This document shows positions 1 through 5,988 of a stretch of 5,988 nt of DNA, one piece after another. Location: assembly GCA_016791285.1 (NCBI GenBank), contig JAEUMX010000282.1, positions 1 to 5,988 of the forward strand, given 5' to 3'. A program made the position numbers and the translations under genes. The stretch comes from Burkholderiales bacterium (GTDB lineage Bacteria > Pseudomonadota > Gammaproteobacteria > Burkholderiales > JAEUMW01). The notes under the pieces were generated by a model. That model saw only the letters and a list, made by a program, of their open reading frames with translations. It had not been told where the DNA came from and made no database searches. Position 1 is the stretch's first letter, and the number at the start of each line of letters is the position of its first letter.

Positions 1-1088
1 CCGTCGACCACGACGCGGTCGCCGGCGGCGAGACCGCTGGTGATCACGATCTCCTTCTCGCCGAAGTAATCGCCGACGACCACCGGCCGCACCTCCACGG
101 TCCCGTCCTGCTTGACGACGTAGACCAGGTGGCCGTTCGAGCCCTGCTGCACCGCGAGCTGCGGCACGACGATCGCATTCGGCCGCAAGGCGCCCTTCGA
201 GTAAGCCGTCACGAACATCCCCGGTTGCAGGTCCCGCTTCGGATTGGGCAGCACCGCGCGCACCAGGAAGGAGCCGGTGTCCTGGCTGAAGGACGGGTCG
301 GCGAAGTTGATCTTGCCCTTGTAGGGATAGGGGGTACCGTCGGAGAGCACGATCTCGACCTCGTAGTCGCGGTTCTTCGGCTCGATCAAGAGCTTCTTCC
401 TCGTCTCGTCGCGCCATTTCGCGGCGAGGTTCTGCGACACGCTGAAGTTCACCCATATGGGATCGATCGCCGCGACGTAGGTGAGGTACGCGCTGTCCGC
501 CGTCGAGTTGATGAACGTCCCCTGGCGCTGGAGCGACCGGCTCGCGAGTCCGGTCACCGGGGAGCGGATCGTGGTGTAGCCGAGGTTGAGCTCCGCCTCC
601 TTCACCTTCGCCTGCGCGGCGAACACCGCCGCTTTCGACGAATCGAATTCCCCTTGTGCGCGGTCGAGATCCGTTTGCGAGACTGCGTTCTGATCCGCGA
701 GCGGCTTGACCCGGCGCAAGGTCGCGTCGGCGGTCTTGAACCGCGCCTGCTGCGACTGCAACTCGCCGCGGGCGGCATCGAGCTGCGCCTGGAGCGGCTT
801 CGGGTCGAGCTGGAAGAGCACCTGCCCCTCCTTCACGACCTCGCCCTCCTGGTATGCGATCTTGTCGAGGTAACCCGAGACGCGCGCGACGATGTTGACC
901 TGGCGTGAACTCTCGGTCTGCGCCACGAACTCCGGCGTGTAGGGGATGTCCCGCGGCTGCACCGTTACGATGGTGACCTCGGGCACCGGCCGCGGCGACG
1001 GCGGCGCCTCCCTCGAGCAGCCGGCGGCGAACGCGGCGCTCAAAGCGGCGCCGTAGATGGAGCAGCGTGCGAAGGCACTCAGTGACAT
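1..1088 (-). CDS. Second RND efflux periplasmic adaptor, lipoprotein (3' partial)
   Basis: I translated this frame by hand from the ATG at 1088 to the left edge: 362 codons with no stop. The gene continues outside the window. An in-frame TGA at 1098-1100 just upstream makes ATG 1088 the first possible start; only a weak GAG lies about 8 bases before it. The N terminus is a short signal peptide with lipobox A-A-G-C and lipidated Cys24. Then come a Pro-rich spacer, first lipoyl half (about 62-98, with ARVSGYLDK), alpha-hairpin (98-165), second lipoyl half (165-195, AELNLGYTTIRSPVTG), beta-barrel (about 205-300, FADPSFSQDTG) and membrane-proximal domain (from about 300, ending DRVVVD at the edge). 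The hairpin tip has R126, L130 and S137 in the TolC-docking spacing. It is clearly a paralogue of the first adaptor and starts 22 bases after the permease stop. Whether it too has a C-terminal extension cannot be seen. Confidence 0.95.
   Translation of the reverse strand, partial: MSLSAFARCSIYGAALSAAFAAGCSREAPPSPRPVPEVTIVTVQPRDIPYTPEFVAQTESSRQVNIVARVSGYLDKIAYQEGEVVKEGQVLFQLDPKPLQAQLDAARGELQSQQARFKTADATLRRVKPLADQNAVSQTDLDRAQGEFDSSKAAVFAAQAKVKEAELNLGYTTIRSPVTGLASRSLQRQGTFINSTADSAYLTYVAAIDPIWVNFSVSQNLAAKWRDETRKKLLIEPKNRDYEVEIVLSDGTPYPYKGKINFADPSFSQDTGSFLVRAVLPNPKRDLQPGMFVTAYSKGALRPNAIVVPQLAVQQGSNGHLVYVVKQDGTVEVRPVVVGDYFGEKEIVITSGLAAGDRVVVD
571..597 (-). repeat. 27-base direct repeat, copy in the second adaptor
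   Basis: These 27 bases are identical to 5474-5500. They encode the conserved AELNLGYTT segment at the end of the alpha-hairpin and start of the second lipoyl half. The repeat reflects paralogy of the two adaptor genes. It is flanked by further similar but not identical sequence. Confidence 0.9.
1017..1088 (-). other. Lipoprotein signal peptide of the second adaptor
   Basis: Residues 1-24 run MSLSAFARCSIYGAALSAAF followed by AAGC. They contain one Arg near the start, a short Ala-rich hydrophobic core and a lipobox with the lipidated cysteine at 1017-1019. The first residues of the mature protein are C-S-R-E, followed by a Pro-rich spacer typical of lipidated adaptors. The core is only modestly hydrophobic, so signal peptidase II processing is probable rather than certain. 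Confidence 0.75.
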
Positions 1089-1110
1089 GGCGAACGCTCA
1101 GAGTCGGGTA

Positions 1111-4100
1111 TCAGTCGCCCGCCCGCTTGTCGTGCGGGGCGGAAGGGGCCGGCGTGCCACCGCCAGGGGTCGGTTTCACGGGCGGCGCAGCGGGAGGCTT
1201 CGTGCCGCTCGAAGGGGTCGCTGGCTTGCGCCCGACCTTCTCCGTGAGCGATTCGATCAGCCAGTAGAACATCGGGATGAAGAAGACGGCGATCACCGTC
1301 GCCACCAGCATGCCGCCGATGACGCCGGTGCCGATGGAATGCCGGCTGTTCGCCGCGGCGCCGGTGGCGATGGCGAGCGGCACGCAGCCCAGGATGAAAG
1401 CGAACGAGGTCATCACGATCGGACGCAGCCGCTCGCGTGCCGCGGTGAGCGCCGCATCGAACGGAGACTTGCCGGCATCGCGGTTCAGCACCGCGAACTC
1501 GAAGATCAGGATCGCGTTCTTGGCGGCAAGGGCGATCAGCATGGTGAGTCCGATCTGGAAGTAGATGTTGTTCTCCTGACCGCGCAGCCAGATCGCCATG
1601 ATCGCGCCGAAGATCGCGAACGGCACCGCCAGCAGCACGCCAGCCGGCAGCGACCATTTCTCGTACTGCGCGGCAAGGATGAGGAAGACCATGATGAGGC
1701 CGAAGATGAAGACGACGAACGAGGTGCCGCCGGATTTCTTCTCTTCGAAGGACAGTCCGCTCCAGGCGTAACCGTAGCCCGCCGGCAGCACTTCGGCGGC
1801 CACCGCTTCCATGGTCGCGATACCCTCACCCGAGCTGAAGCCCGGTGCGACATCGGCGGTGATCTTGATCGCGGGAAAGTTGTTGAAGCGGGTGACGATG
1901 TCCGGGCCGGTGATGTAACGGGTGGTCACCAGCGCCTTGAGCGGGACCATGTTGCCTGCTTCGCTGCGGACGTAGAGATTGTCGAGATCGTCCGGCTTGA
2001 GTCGGAACTCCGGCTCGGCCTGCAGGATGACCTGCCACAGACGGCTGAACTTGTTGAACTGACTCACGTACAGCGATCCGAACAGGATCTGCACGGTGTT
2101 GTACACGTCCTGCACCGGCACGCCGAGGGTTTCCGCCTTGGCGCGATCGACGTCGACCAGCATCTGCTGCGAATTGGCGTTGAAGGTGGCGGTGATACGG
2201 GTGAGCTCCGGCCGCTGGCGCAGCTTGGCGAGGTACTGCTGGAAGACGTCCTGGAACTGCTGGATCGAGGTGTCGCCCTGCGCCTGCAGCCAGAACTCCA
2301 TGCCGCCGGTGGTGCCGAGACCGGGAATCGACGGCGGGTTGATCGGCAGCACGAGCGCCTCCTTGATCGAAGAGAACGCCTTCGAGGCCGCGGCGATGAC
2401 AGCGGGCGCCTGCAGAGAGGGATCCTTGCGCTCCGGAAAATCCTTCAGGCCGACGAAGAACACGCCGCCATTGTTCTTGGTCTGCGAATCGAGAATGCTG
2501 TAGCCGCTGACCACCACCGTGGCGTCGGCGGCGGGATTGCCGGCGAAGAACTCCGTTACCTTCTTGCCGACTTCCGCCGTGCGCGCGAGGCTTGCGGCAT
2601 CGGGCAGGACGATGGCGCCGAGCAGGTAGCCCTGATCCTCCGGCGGCAGGAACGACGTCGGGATCTTCTTGAACAGGCCGAAGGTGAGAACCAGCATTCC
2701 CGCGAACAGCAGCAGCGCAACCACCACGCGCTTGATGACGAGTGCGACCCCGCCCACGTAGCGATCGGTCATGCGTGTAAAGCGGCGCTCGAACCAGGCG
2801 AAGAAGCCGCGCTTGGGCCCCTCTCCCGGATGGAGCAGCAGCGCTGCCAGGGCGGGCGACAGGGTCAGCGCGACGACGCCCGAAATGACCACGGAGATGG
2901 CGATGGTGATGGCGAACTGCTTGTAGAGCTGCCCGGTGATGCCGCCCAGGAACGCGACCGGGACGAACACCGCGCACAGCACGAGCACGATGGCGATCAC
3001 CGGGCCACCGACCTCGTCCATGGCGCGCTTCGCGGCCGCGACGGGATCGAGCCCGTGCTCGTTCATGTTGCGCTCGACGTTCTCGATGACGACGATCGCG
3101 TCGTCGACCACGATGCCGATGGCGAGCACCATGCCGAAGAGCGTGAGCATGTTGATCGAGAAGCCGAGCGCGAGCATGCCGATGAACGTGCCGACGATGG
3201 ACACCGGCACGGCGAGCACCGGGATGAGCGTGACGCGCAGACTGTGCAGGAACAGGAACACGACCAGCACGACCAGCATCAGCGCCTCGAAGAAGGTCTG
3301 CACCACTTCCCGGATCGAGGCGCGCGTGAAGTTCGTCGTGTCCATCGCGATGGCGTAGTCGATGCCTTCGGGGAAGGTCTTCTTGAGCTCGGCCAGTGTT
3401 GCCCGCACCGCCTTCGACACTTCGAGCGCGTTGGCCCCCGGCTGCTGGTAGACCGCCATGATCGAGGCCGTCTTGCCGTTGAACGTGCGTGAGGTGGAGT
3501 AGTCCTTCAGGCCGTACTGCGCGCGCCCCACGTCCTTCAACCGCACCAGGGCGGCGCCGCCGCTCTCGGCACGCAGGATGATGTCGTCGAACTGTGAGGG
3601 CTCGGTCAGCCGACCCTGCGTGGTCAGCGCGAACGATTCCTCGACCGGCCTGCCCGTGGGCGGCTGGCCGATGCGTCCCACCGCGAACTGCTGATTCTGG
3701 TTCGCGACCGCCTGCTGGACGTCGGTCGCGGTGATCCCGAGGCTCGCCATGCGATCGGGCTTCAACCAGATGCGCATGGCGTAGTCGGGCGTGCCGAAAA
3801 TGCTCGACTGGTTGGCGCCGGGCACGCGCTTGACCGCGTCGAGCACGTAGAGATTCGCGTAGTTCGCGACGTAGGCCTCGCTGAAGCGGTCGTCCGGCGA
3901 ATAGACCGCGATGATCATCATGAACGAAGACGAGCGCTTCTGCACCGACACGCCCTGCGCCTGCACCGCCGCGGGCAGTTGCGGCAGCGCCAGGTTGACG
4001 CGGTTCTGCACGTCCACCTGCGCGAGCGACGGCACCGTGCCGATCTCGAAGAAGATCGTAAGGTTCATGCTGCCGTTCGACGACGTGGTCGAGTACATGT

Positions 4101-4335
4101 ACAGCATGTTGTCGGCGCCGTTGACCTGCTGCTCGATGGGCGCGGCGACGTTGTTCGCGACCACTTCCGCGCTGGCGCCGGGATAGGTGGCGGAGACCGT
4201 GATGGTGGGCGGCGTGATGTCCGGGTACTGCGCGATCGGCAGGTTCACCATCGCTACCGCGCCTGCGATCGTGATGATGATGGAAATCACCGCCGCGAAG
4301 ATCGGGCGATCGATGCAGAAATGCGAAATCCTCAT
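1111..4335 (-). CDS. RND multidrug efflux permease, HAE-1 (AcrB/MexF-like) family
   Basis: This is a complete 1074-residue inner-membrane proton/drug antiporter, expected to act as a trimer. The ATG at 4335 opens the typical RND N terminus (MRISHFCIDRPIFAAV). TM1 spans about 10-30, the first periplasmic pore/docking region 31-340, TM2-6 about 340-500, TM7 about 537-557, the second periplasmic region about 558-870 and TM8-12 about 873-1027. The proton relay is intact: D411 and D412 in TM4 (GIVVDDAIVVIENVE), K939 in TM10 (AKNAILIFEF), and R969 and T976 equivalent to AcrB R971 and T978. F138, F180 and F627 match AcrB distal-pocket phenylalanines F136, F178 and F628, but the switch loop differs. 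A proline-rich cytoplasmic tail (about 1037-1074) extends beyond the usual end. No good Shine-Dalgarno precedes the ATG, and the upstream gene stops 15 bases before it, so translational coupling is likely. Family certain; substrates not inferable. Confidence 0.98.
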   Translation of the reverse strand: MRISHFCIDRPIFAAVISIIITIAGAVAMVNLPIAQYPDITPPTITVSATYPGASAEVVANNVAAPIEQQVNGADNMLYMYSTTSSNGSMNLTIFFEIGTVPSLAQVDVQNRVNLALPQLPAAVQAQGVSVQKRSSSFMMIIAVYSPDDRFSEAYVANYANLYVLDAVKRVPGANQSSIFGTPDYAMRIWLKPDRMASLGITATDVQQAVANQNQQFAVGRIGQPPTGRPVEESFALTTQGRLTEPSQFDDIILRAESGGAALVRLKDVGRAQYGLKDYSTSRTFNGKTASIMAVYQQPGANALEVSKAVRATLAELKKTFPEGIDYAIAMDTTNFTRASIREVVQTFFEALMLVVLVVFLFLHSLRVTLIPVLAVPVSIVGTFIGMLALGFSINMLTLFGMVLAIGIVVDDAIVVIENVERNMNEHGLDPVAAAKRAMDEVGGPVIAIVLVLCAVFVPVAFLGGITGQLYKQFAITIAISVVISGVVALTLSPALAALLLHPGEGPKRGFFAWFERRFTRMTDRYVGGVALVIKRVVVALLLFAGMLVLTFGLFKKIPTSFLPPEDQGYLLGAIVLPDAASLARTAEVGKKVTEFFAGNPAADATVVVSGYSILDSQTKNNGGVFFVGLKDFPERKDPSLQAPAVIAAASKAFSSIKEALVLPINPPSIPGLGTTGGMEFWLQAQGDTSIQQFQDVFQQYLAKLRQRPELTRITATFNANSQQMLVDVDRAKAETLGVPVQDVYNTVQILFGSLYVSQFNKFSRLWQVILQAEPEFRLKPDDLDNLYVRSEAGNMVPLKALVTTRYITGPDIVTRFNNFPAIKITADVAPGFSSGEGIATMEAVAAEVLPAGYGYAWSGLSFEEKKSGGTSFVVFIFGLIMVFLILAAQYEKWSLPAGVLLAVPFAIFGAIMAIWLRGQENNIYFQIGLTMLIALAAKNAILIFEFAVLNRDAGKSPFDAALTAARERLRPIVMTSFAFILGCVPLAIATGAAANSRHSIGTGVIGGMLVATVIAVFFIPMFYWLIESLTEKVGRKPATPSSGTKPPAAPPVKPTPGGGTPAPSAPHDKRAGD

Positions 4336-4350
4336 CGGCGCATCGCAGCG

Positions 4351-5988
4351 CTAGTTCGGCGGCGTTGCCGCGGCGGGAAGCGCCGCATGCACTTCGACCC
4401 GCCGCGCCCGCTGGTTGTCGGGCCCGCCGATGATGTCGGCCGGGGCCTTGAGATTCAACTGGCGCTCGTCCACCCCTTGCTCGCGCAGCGCGTCGTGAAC
4501 CGCCCTGGCGCGCGCCTGCGCGAGTTCGAGGTTGGTCGCGCGACTGCCTGTCTTGTCCACGAAGCCGGTGATGTGAACGCGGGACTGCGGACTCTGTTTC
4601 AGATGGGTCGCCAGCTTCGTGACCTCTGCGCGCGCCTGCGTCGTCAGGGTCGCGCGGTCGGGGTCGAAGAAGACGTAGGCGGGCAGGGGGGCGGTGGCCG
4701 GAGCGCTCGGATCGAGCGACGAGGCGGCTCCGGGTTGAGCCGCGCCAGCGCCGGCAGCAGGCGCGGCGGCAGGCGCCGGTGCACCGGAGCCGCGCTCGGA
4801 GCCGGGAATCGCCGGAGCCGCCAAGGCCGGCCCGCCGCCTTCGGATGGCGTTGCGGCCGGAGCATGGGCAGCCGAGACACTGACCGCGGCGCCGTTGGAC
4901 ATGCGGATCGCACCGTCGACGACCACCCGCTCGCCGGGCTGCAGCCCCTGGAAGATGAACCAGTTATTGCCCAGCCAGTCGCCGACCTCGACGATGCGCT
5001 GCTCCACCTTGTCGTCCTTGCCGATCACCCAGACGAAGTGGCTCTTGGCGCCCTGTTGCACCGCGCGCTGCGGCACCAGCACGGCGTTCGGCCGCATCGC
5101 GCCGAGCACGCGCACGCGCACGAACTGCCCTGGGCGCAGGATCGCAGCCTGATTCGCCAGCACGGCGCGCACGAGGAACGTGCCCGTCTCCTGGCTGAAC
5201 GAAGGATCCGCGAAGCTCACGCGGCCGCGGTTGGGAAAGACGCTGCCGTCTGCCAGCACCACCTCGACCTCGTACGCGCGATTGGGCGGCACCTTGAGCA
5301 GGCCGCGCGAAACCTCCTCGCGCAGACGCAGCAGCTCGTTCTCCGAGACGCTGTAATTCACCCAGATCGGGTCGACCTGGGAAACGGTCGTGAGCAGGTT
5401 GTTCGACGCGCTGATGTAGGCGCCGTCCTGCACCTTGGCGAAGGACGAAAGACCGGTCAGCGGCGAGCTGATGGTGGTGTAGCCGAGGTTGAGCTCCGCC
5501 GTGCGCACGTTGCCCTTGGCGGCGAGCACCTGCGCTTCGGCCGCCTGATAGGTGCCCACGGCGTCGTCGAGATCCTTCTTCGAGACCGCGTTCTGCTCGG
5601 CGAGCGGGCGGATACGCGTGAGGTTCGCCTTCGCCGTGTCGAGTTGCGCCTGCCGCTGCGCGAGCTCGCCTTTCGCTTGCTGGAGCGCCGCTTCGAACGG
5701 CTTGCGATCCATCAGGAACATCGGCTGCCCGGTGCGCACCGGGTCGCCCTCGATGTAGACGCGCTTCTCGAGAAAGCCGTCCACGCGGGCGCGGATCTCC
5801 ACTTCGCGCGAGCTCTGCGTTTGACCGACGAACTCGAACGGCACCGGCGTGTCGCGCGGTTCGATCGTCACCGCGGTGACCTCGATCGGCGGACGCGCGA
5901 CCGGCTTCGGTTCTTCCTTGCCGCAGCCGGGCGCGCAGAGTGTGACGACGGCCAGAGCGATGGCAAGGGTGAACGGGATTTCCGGAGA
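4351..5988 (-). CDS. RND efflux periplasmic adaptor with C-terminal OmpA-like domain (5' partial)
   Basis: This is a membrane fusion protein that would link an inner-membrane RND pump to a TolC-like channel; 545 residues are visible. The frame stays open to the right edge with no ATG, GTG or TTG before the GTG at 5871. That GTG is internal, because a lipoprotein signal lies upstream of it. Counting the GTG codon as residue 1, the order is: first membrane-proximal strand and lipoyl half (about 6-58), alpha-hairpin (about 58-125), second lipoyl half with AELNLGYTT (125-154), beta-barrel with FADPSFSQETG (about 165-260), membrane-proximal domain ending near 333, Ala/Pro/Gly linker (334-397) and OmpA-like domain (398-496). 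The hairpin tip has R86, L90 and S97 in the spacing of the AcrA TolC-docking motif. Ordinary adaptors of this family are about 370-420 residues and end after the membrane-proximal domain, so the extra 170 residues are unusual. TAG ends it 15 bases before the permease. The adaptor call is near certain; substrates are unknown. Confidence 0.95.
   Translation of the reverse strand, partial: SPEIPFTLAIALAVVTLCAPGCGKEEPKPVARPPIEVTAVTIEPRDTPVPFEFVGQTQSSREVEIRARVDGFLEKRVYIEGDPVRTGQPMFLMDRKPFEAALQQAKGELAQRQAQLDTAKANLTRIRPLAEQNAVSKKDLDDAVGTYQAAEAQVLAAKGNVRTAELNLGYTTISSPLTGLSSFAKVQDGAYISASNNLLTTVSQVDPIWVNYSVSENELLRLREEVSRGLLKVPPNRAYEVEVVLADGSVFPNRGRVSFADPSFSQETGTFLVRAVLANQAAILRPGQFVRVRVLGAMRPNAVLVPQRAVQQGAKSHFVWVIGKDDKVEQRIVEVGDWLGNNWFIFQGLQPGERVVVDGAIRMSNGAAVSVSAAHAPAATPSEGGGPALAAPAIPGSERGSGAPAPAAAPAAGAGAAQPGAASSLDPSAPATAPLPAYVFFDPDRATLTTQARAEVTKLATHLKQSPQSRVHITGFVDKTGSRATNLELAQARARAVHDALREQGVDERQLNLKAPADIIGGPDNQRARRVEVHAALPAAATPPN
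4384..4680 (-). other. OmpA-like peptidoglycan-binding domain fused to the adaptor
   Basis: Residues 398-496 (counted from the GTG at 5871) follow the OmpA C-terminal pattern. They start with a VFFDPD strand, where the family has V-x-F-x-x-D, then an ALTTQ-like helix region, an H-I-T-G-F-V-D strand/turn in place of the usual GHTD, and K-T-G-S with N447. The helix LAQARARAVHDAL replaces the family LSxxRAxxVxxxL, and the domain ends in RARRVEV. D439 and R454 are 15 residues apart, the same spacing as the Asp271/Arg286 pair of Acinetobacter OmpA that grips the diaminopimelate of peptidoglycan. Both ligand residues are therefore present. The domain is expected in the periplasm bound to the cell wall; binding itself is inferred. 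Confidence 0.9.
4681..4872 (-). other. Low-complexity Ala/Pro/Gly linker in the first adaptor
   Basis: About 64 codons (residues 334-397, counted from the GTG at 5871) encode a sequence dominated by Ala, Pro, Gly and Ser, with short PA/AP and GA runs and very few charged or bulky residues. It separates the end of the adaptor core from the OmpA-like domain and reads as a flexible or extended periplasmic tether. The reading frame is uninterrupted across it, so the fusion is a real single frame in this sequence. Confidence 0.85.
5474..5500 (-). repeat. 27-base direct repeat, copy in the first adaptor
   Basis: This is the partner of 571-597, in the same orientation and at the equivalent codons of the paralogous adaptor. 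The two copies are 4903 bases apart and enclose the entire permease gene and the OmpA-like domain. Confidence 0.9.
5923..5988 (-). other. Lipoprotein signal peptide of the first adaptor (partial)
   Basis: In the adaptor frame, upstream of the GTG at 5871, the visible residues are SPEIPFTLAIALAVVTLCAP followed by GCGKEEP. This is a hydrophobic stretch ending in a plausible lipobox (A-P-G-C), with the lipidated cysteine encoded at 5923-5925. The positively charged start of the signal and the initiation codon lie outside the window. Residues +2 to +4 after the cysteine are G-K-E. MexA of Pseudomonas, which stays in the inner membrane, also begins C-G-K (from memory). Confidence 0.8.

Noticed and set aside
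129..908. A 259-codon open frame on the plus strand
   Set aside because: It lies in codon register opposite the second adaptor, whose minus-strand translation shows clear adaptor motifs throughout. The plus-strand product is Arg/Leu/Val/Glu-rich with no family resemblance.
1826..2977. A 383-codon open frame on the minus strand inside the permease gene
   Set aside because: This is an out-of-frame reading of the permease, Arg/Ala/Gly-rich, with no domain. The permease frame is continuous across it, so there is no frameshift to explain.
1057..3492. An 811-codon open frame on the plus strand opposite the permease
   Set aside because: Its codons are exact reverse complements of permease codons. 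Such a frame stays open whenever the sense gene avoids TTA, CTA and TCA, which is normal at high GC. The product is a His/Arg/Asp/Glu-rich sequence with no recognisable domain, while the opposite strand encodes an unmistakable RND pump.
4332..4343. A three-codon minus-strand mini-frame (Met-Arg-Arg-stop) whose TGA overlaps the permease ATG
   Set aside because: It could in principle aid translational coupling, but it has no ribosome binding site and such tiny frames arise by chance. Coupling from the adaptor stop codon 15 bases upstream is a sufficient explanation.
4336..4350. Possible promoter or terminator between the first adaptor and the permease, and likewise in the 22 bases at 1089-1110
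   Set aside because: Both gaps are too short and show no -35/-10 pair and no hairpin with a T-run. They are ordinary intra-operon spacers.
4678..4872. Possible short tandem DNA repeat or recombination site in the GC-rich linker region
   Set aside because: The repetition is at the level of amino acid composition (Ala, Pro, Gly codons). I see no regular repeat unit in the DNA.

Overview
The window reads as a GC-rich, densely coding stretch of a Gram-negative chromosome, most likely a proteobacterium. The evidence is a tripartite-efflux gene set with two lipoprotein-type periplasmic adaptors and an inner-membrane RND pump. High-GC codon use (almost no TTA, CTA or TCA codons) also leaves very long meaningless antisense frames. 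Genus and species cannot be read from it.

All three genes lie on the minus strand, so transcription runs from high to low coordinates. Gene 1 (4351 to beyond 5988) is an RND periplasmic adaptor (membrane fusion protein) with an Ala/Pro/Gly-rich linker and a C-terminal OmpA-like peptidoglycan-binding domain; its start codon lies beyond the right edge. Gene 2 (1111-4335) is a complete HAE-1/AcrB-type RND permease of 1074 residues. Gene 3 (1-1088) is a second lipoprotein adaptor, complete at its N terminus and cut by the left edge. Intergenic gaps are 15 and 22 bases, with no room for separate promoters or terminators, so the three genes very probably form one operon. No RNA genes, mobile elements, CRISPR arrays or gene-free stretches are visible.

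The expected assembly is a proton-driven export pump. The permease (Asp411/Asp412/Lys939 proton relay) takes substrates from the periplasm or inner-membrane leaflet, and an adaptor links it to a TolC-like outer-membrane channel. Both adaptors carry the Arg-Leu-Ser pattern at the alpha-hairpin tip associated with TolC docking. No channel gene is in view.

The most unusual element is the adaptor-OmpA fusion. Its OmpA domain keeps the Asp/Arg pair that binds diaminopimelate in peptidoglycan, which suggests the adaptor is tethered both to a membrane by a lipid and to the cell wall. A second adaptor gene directly after the permease suggests either a tandem adaptor-pump array continuing to the left or a pump using two different adaptors.
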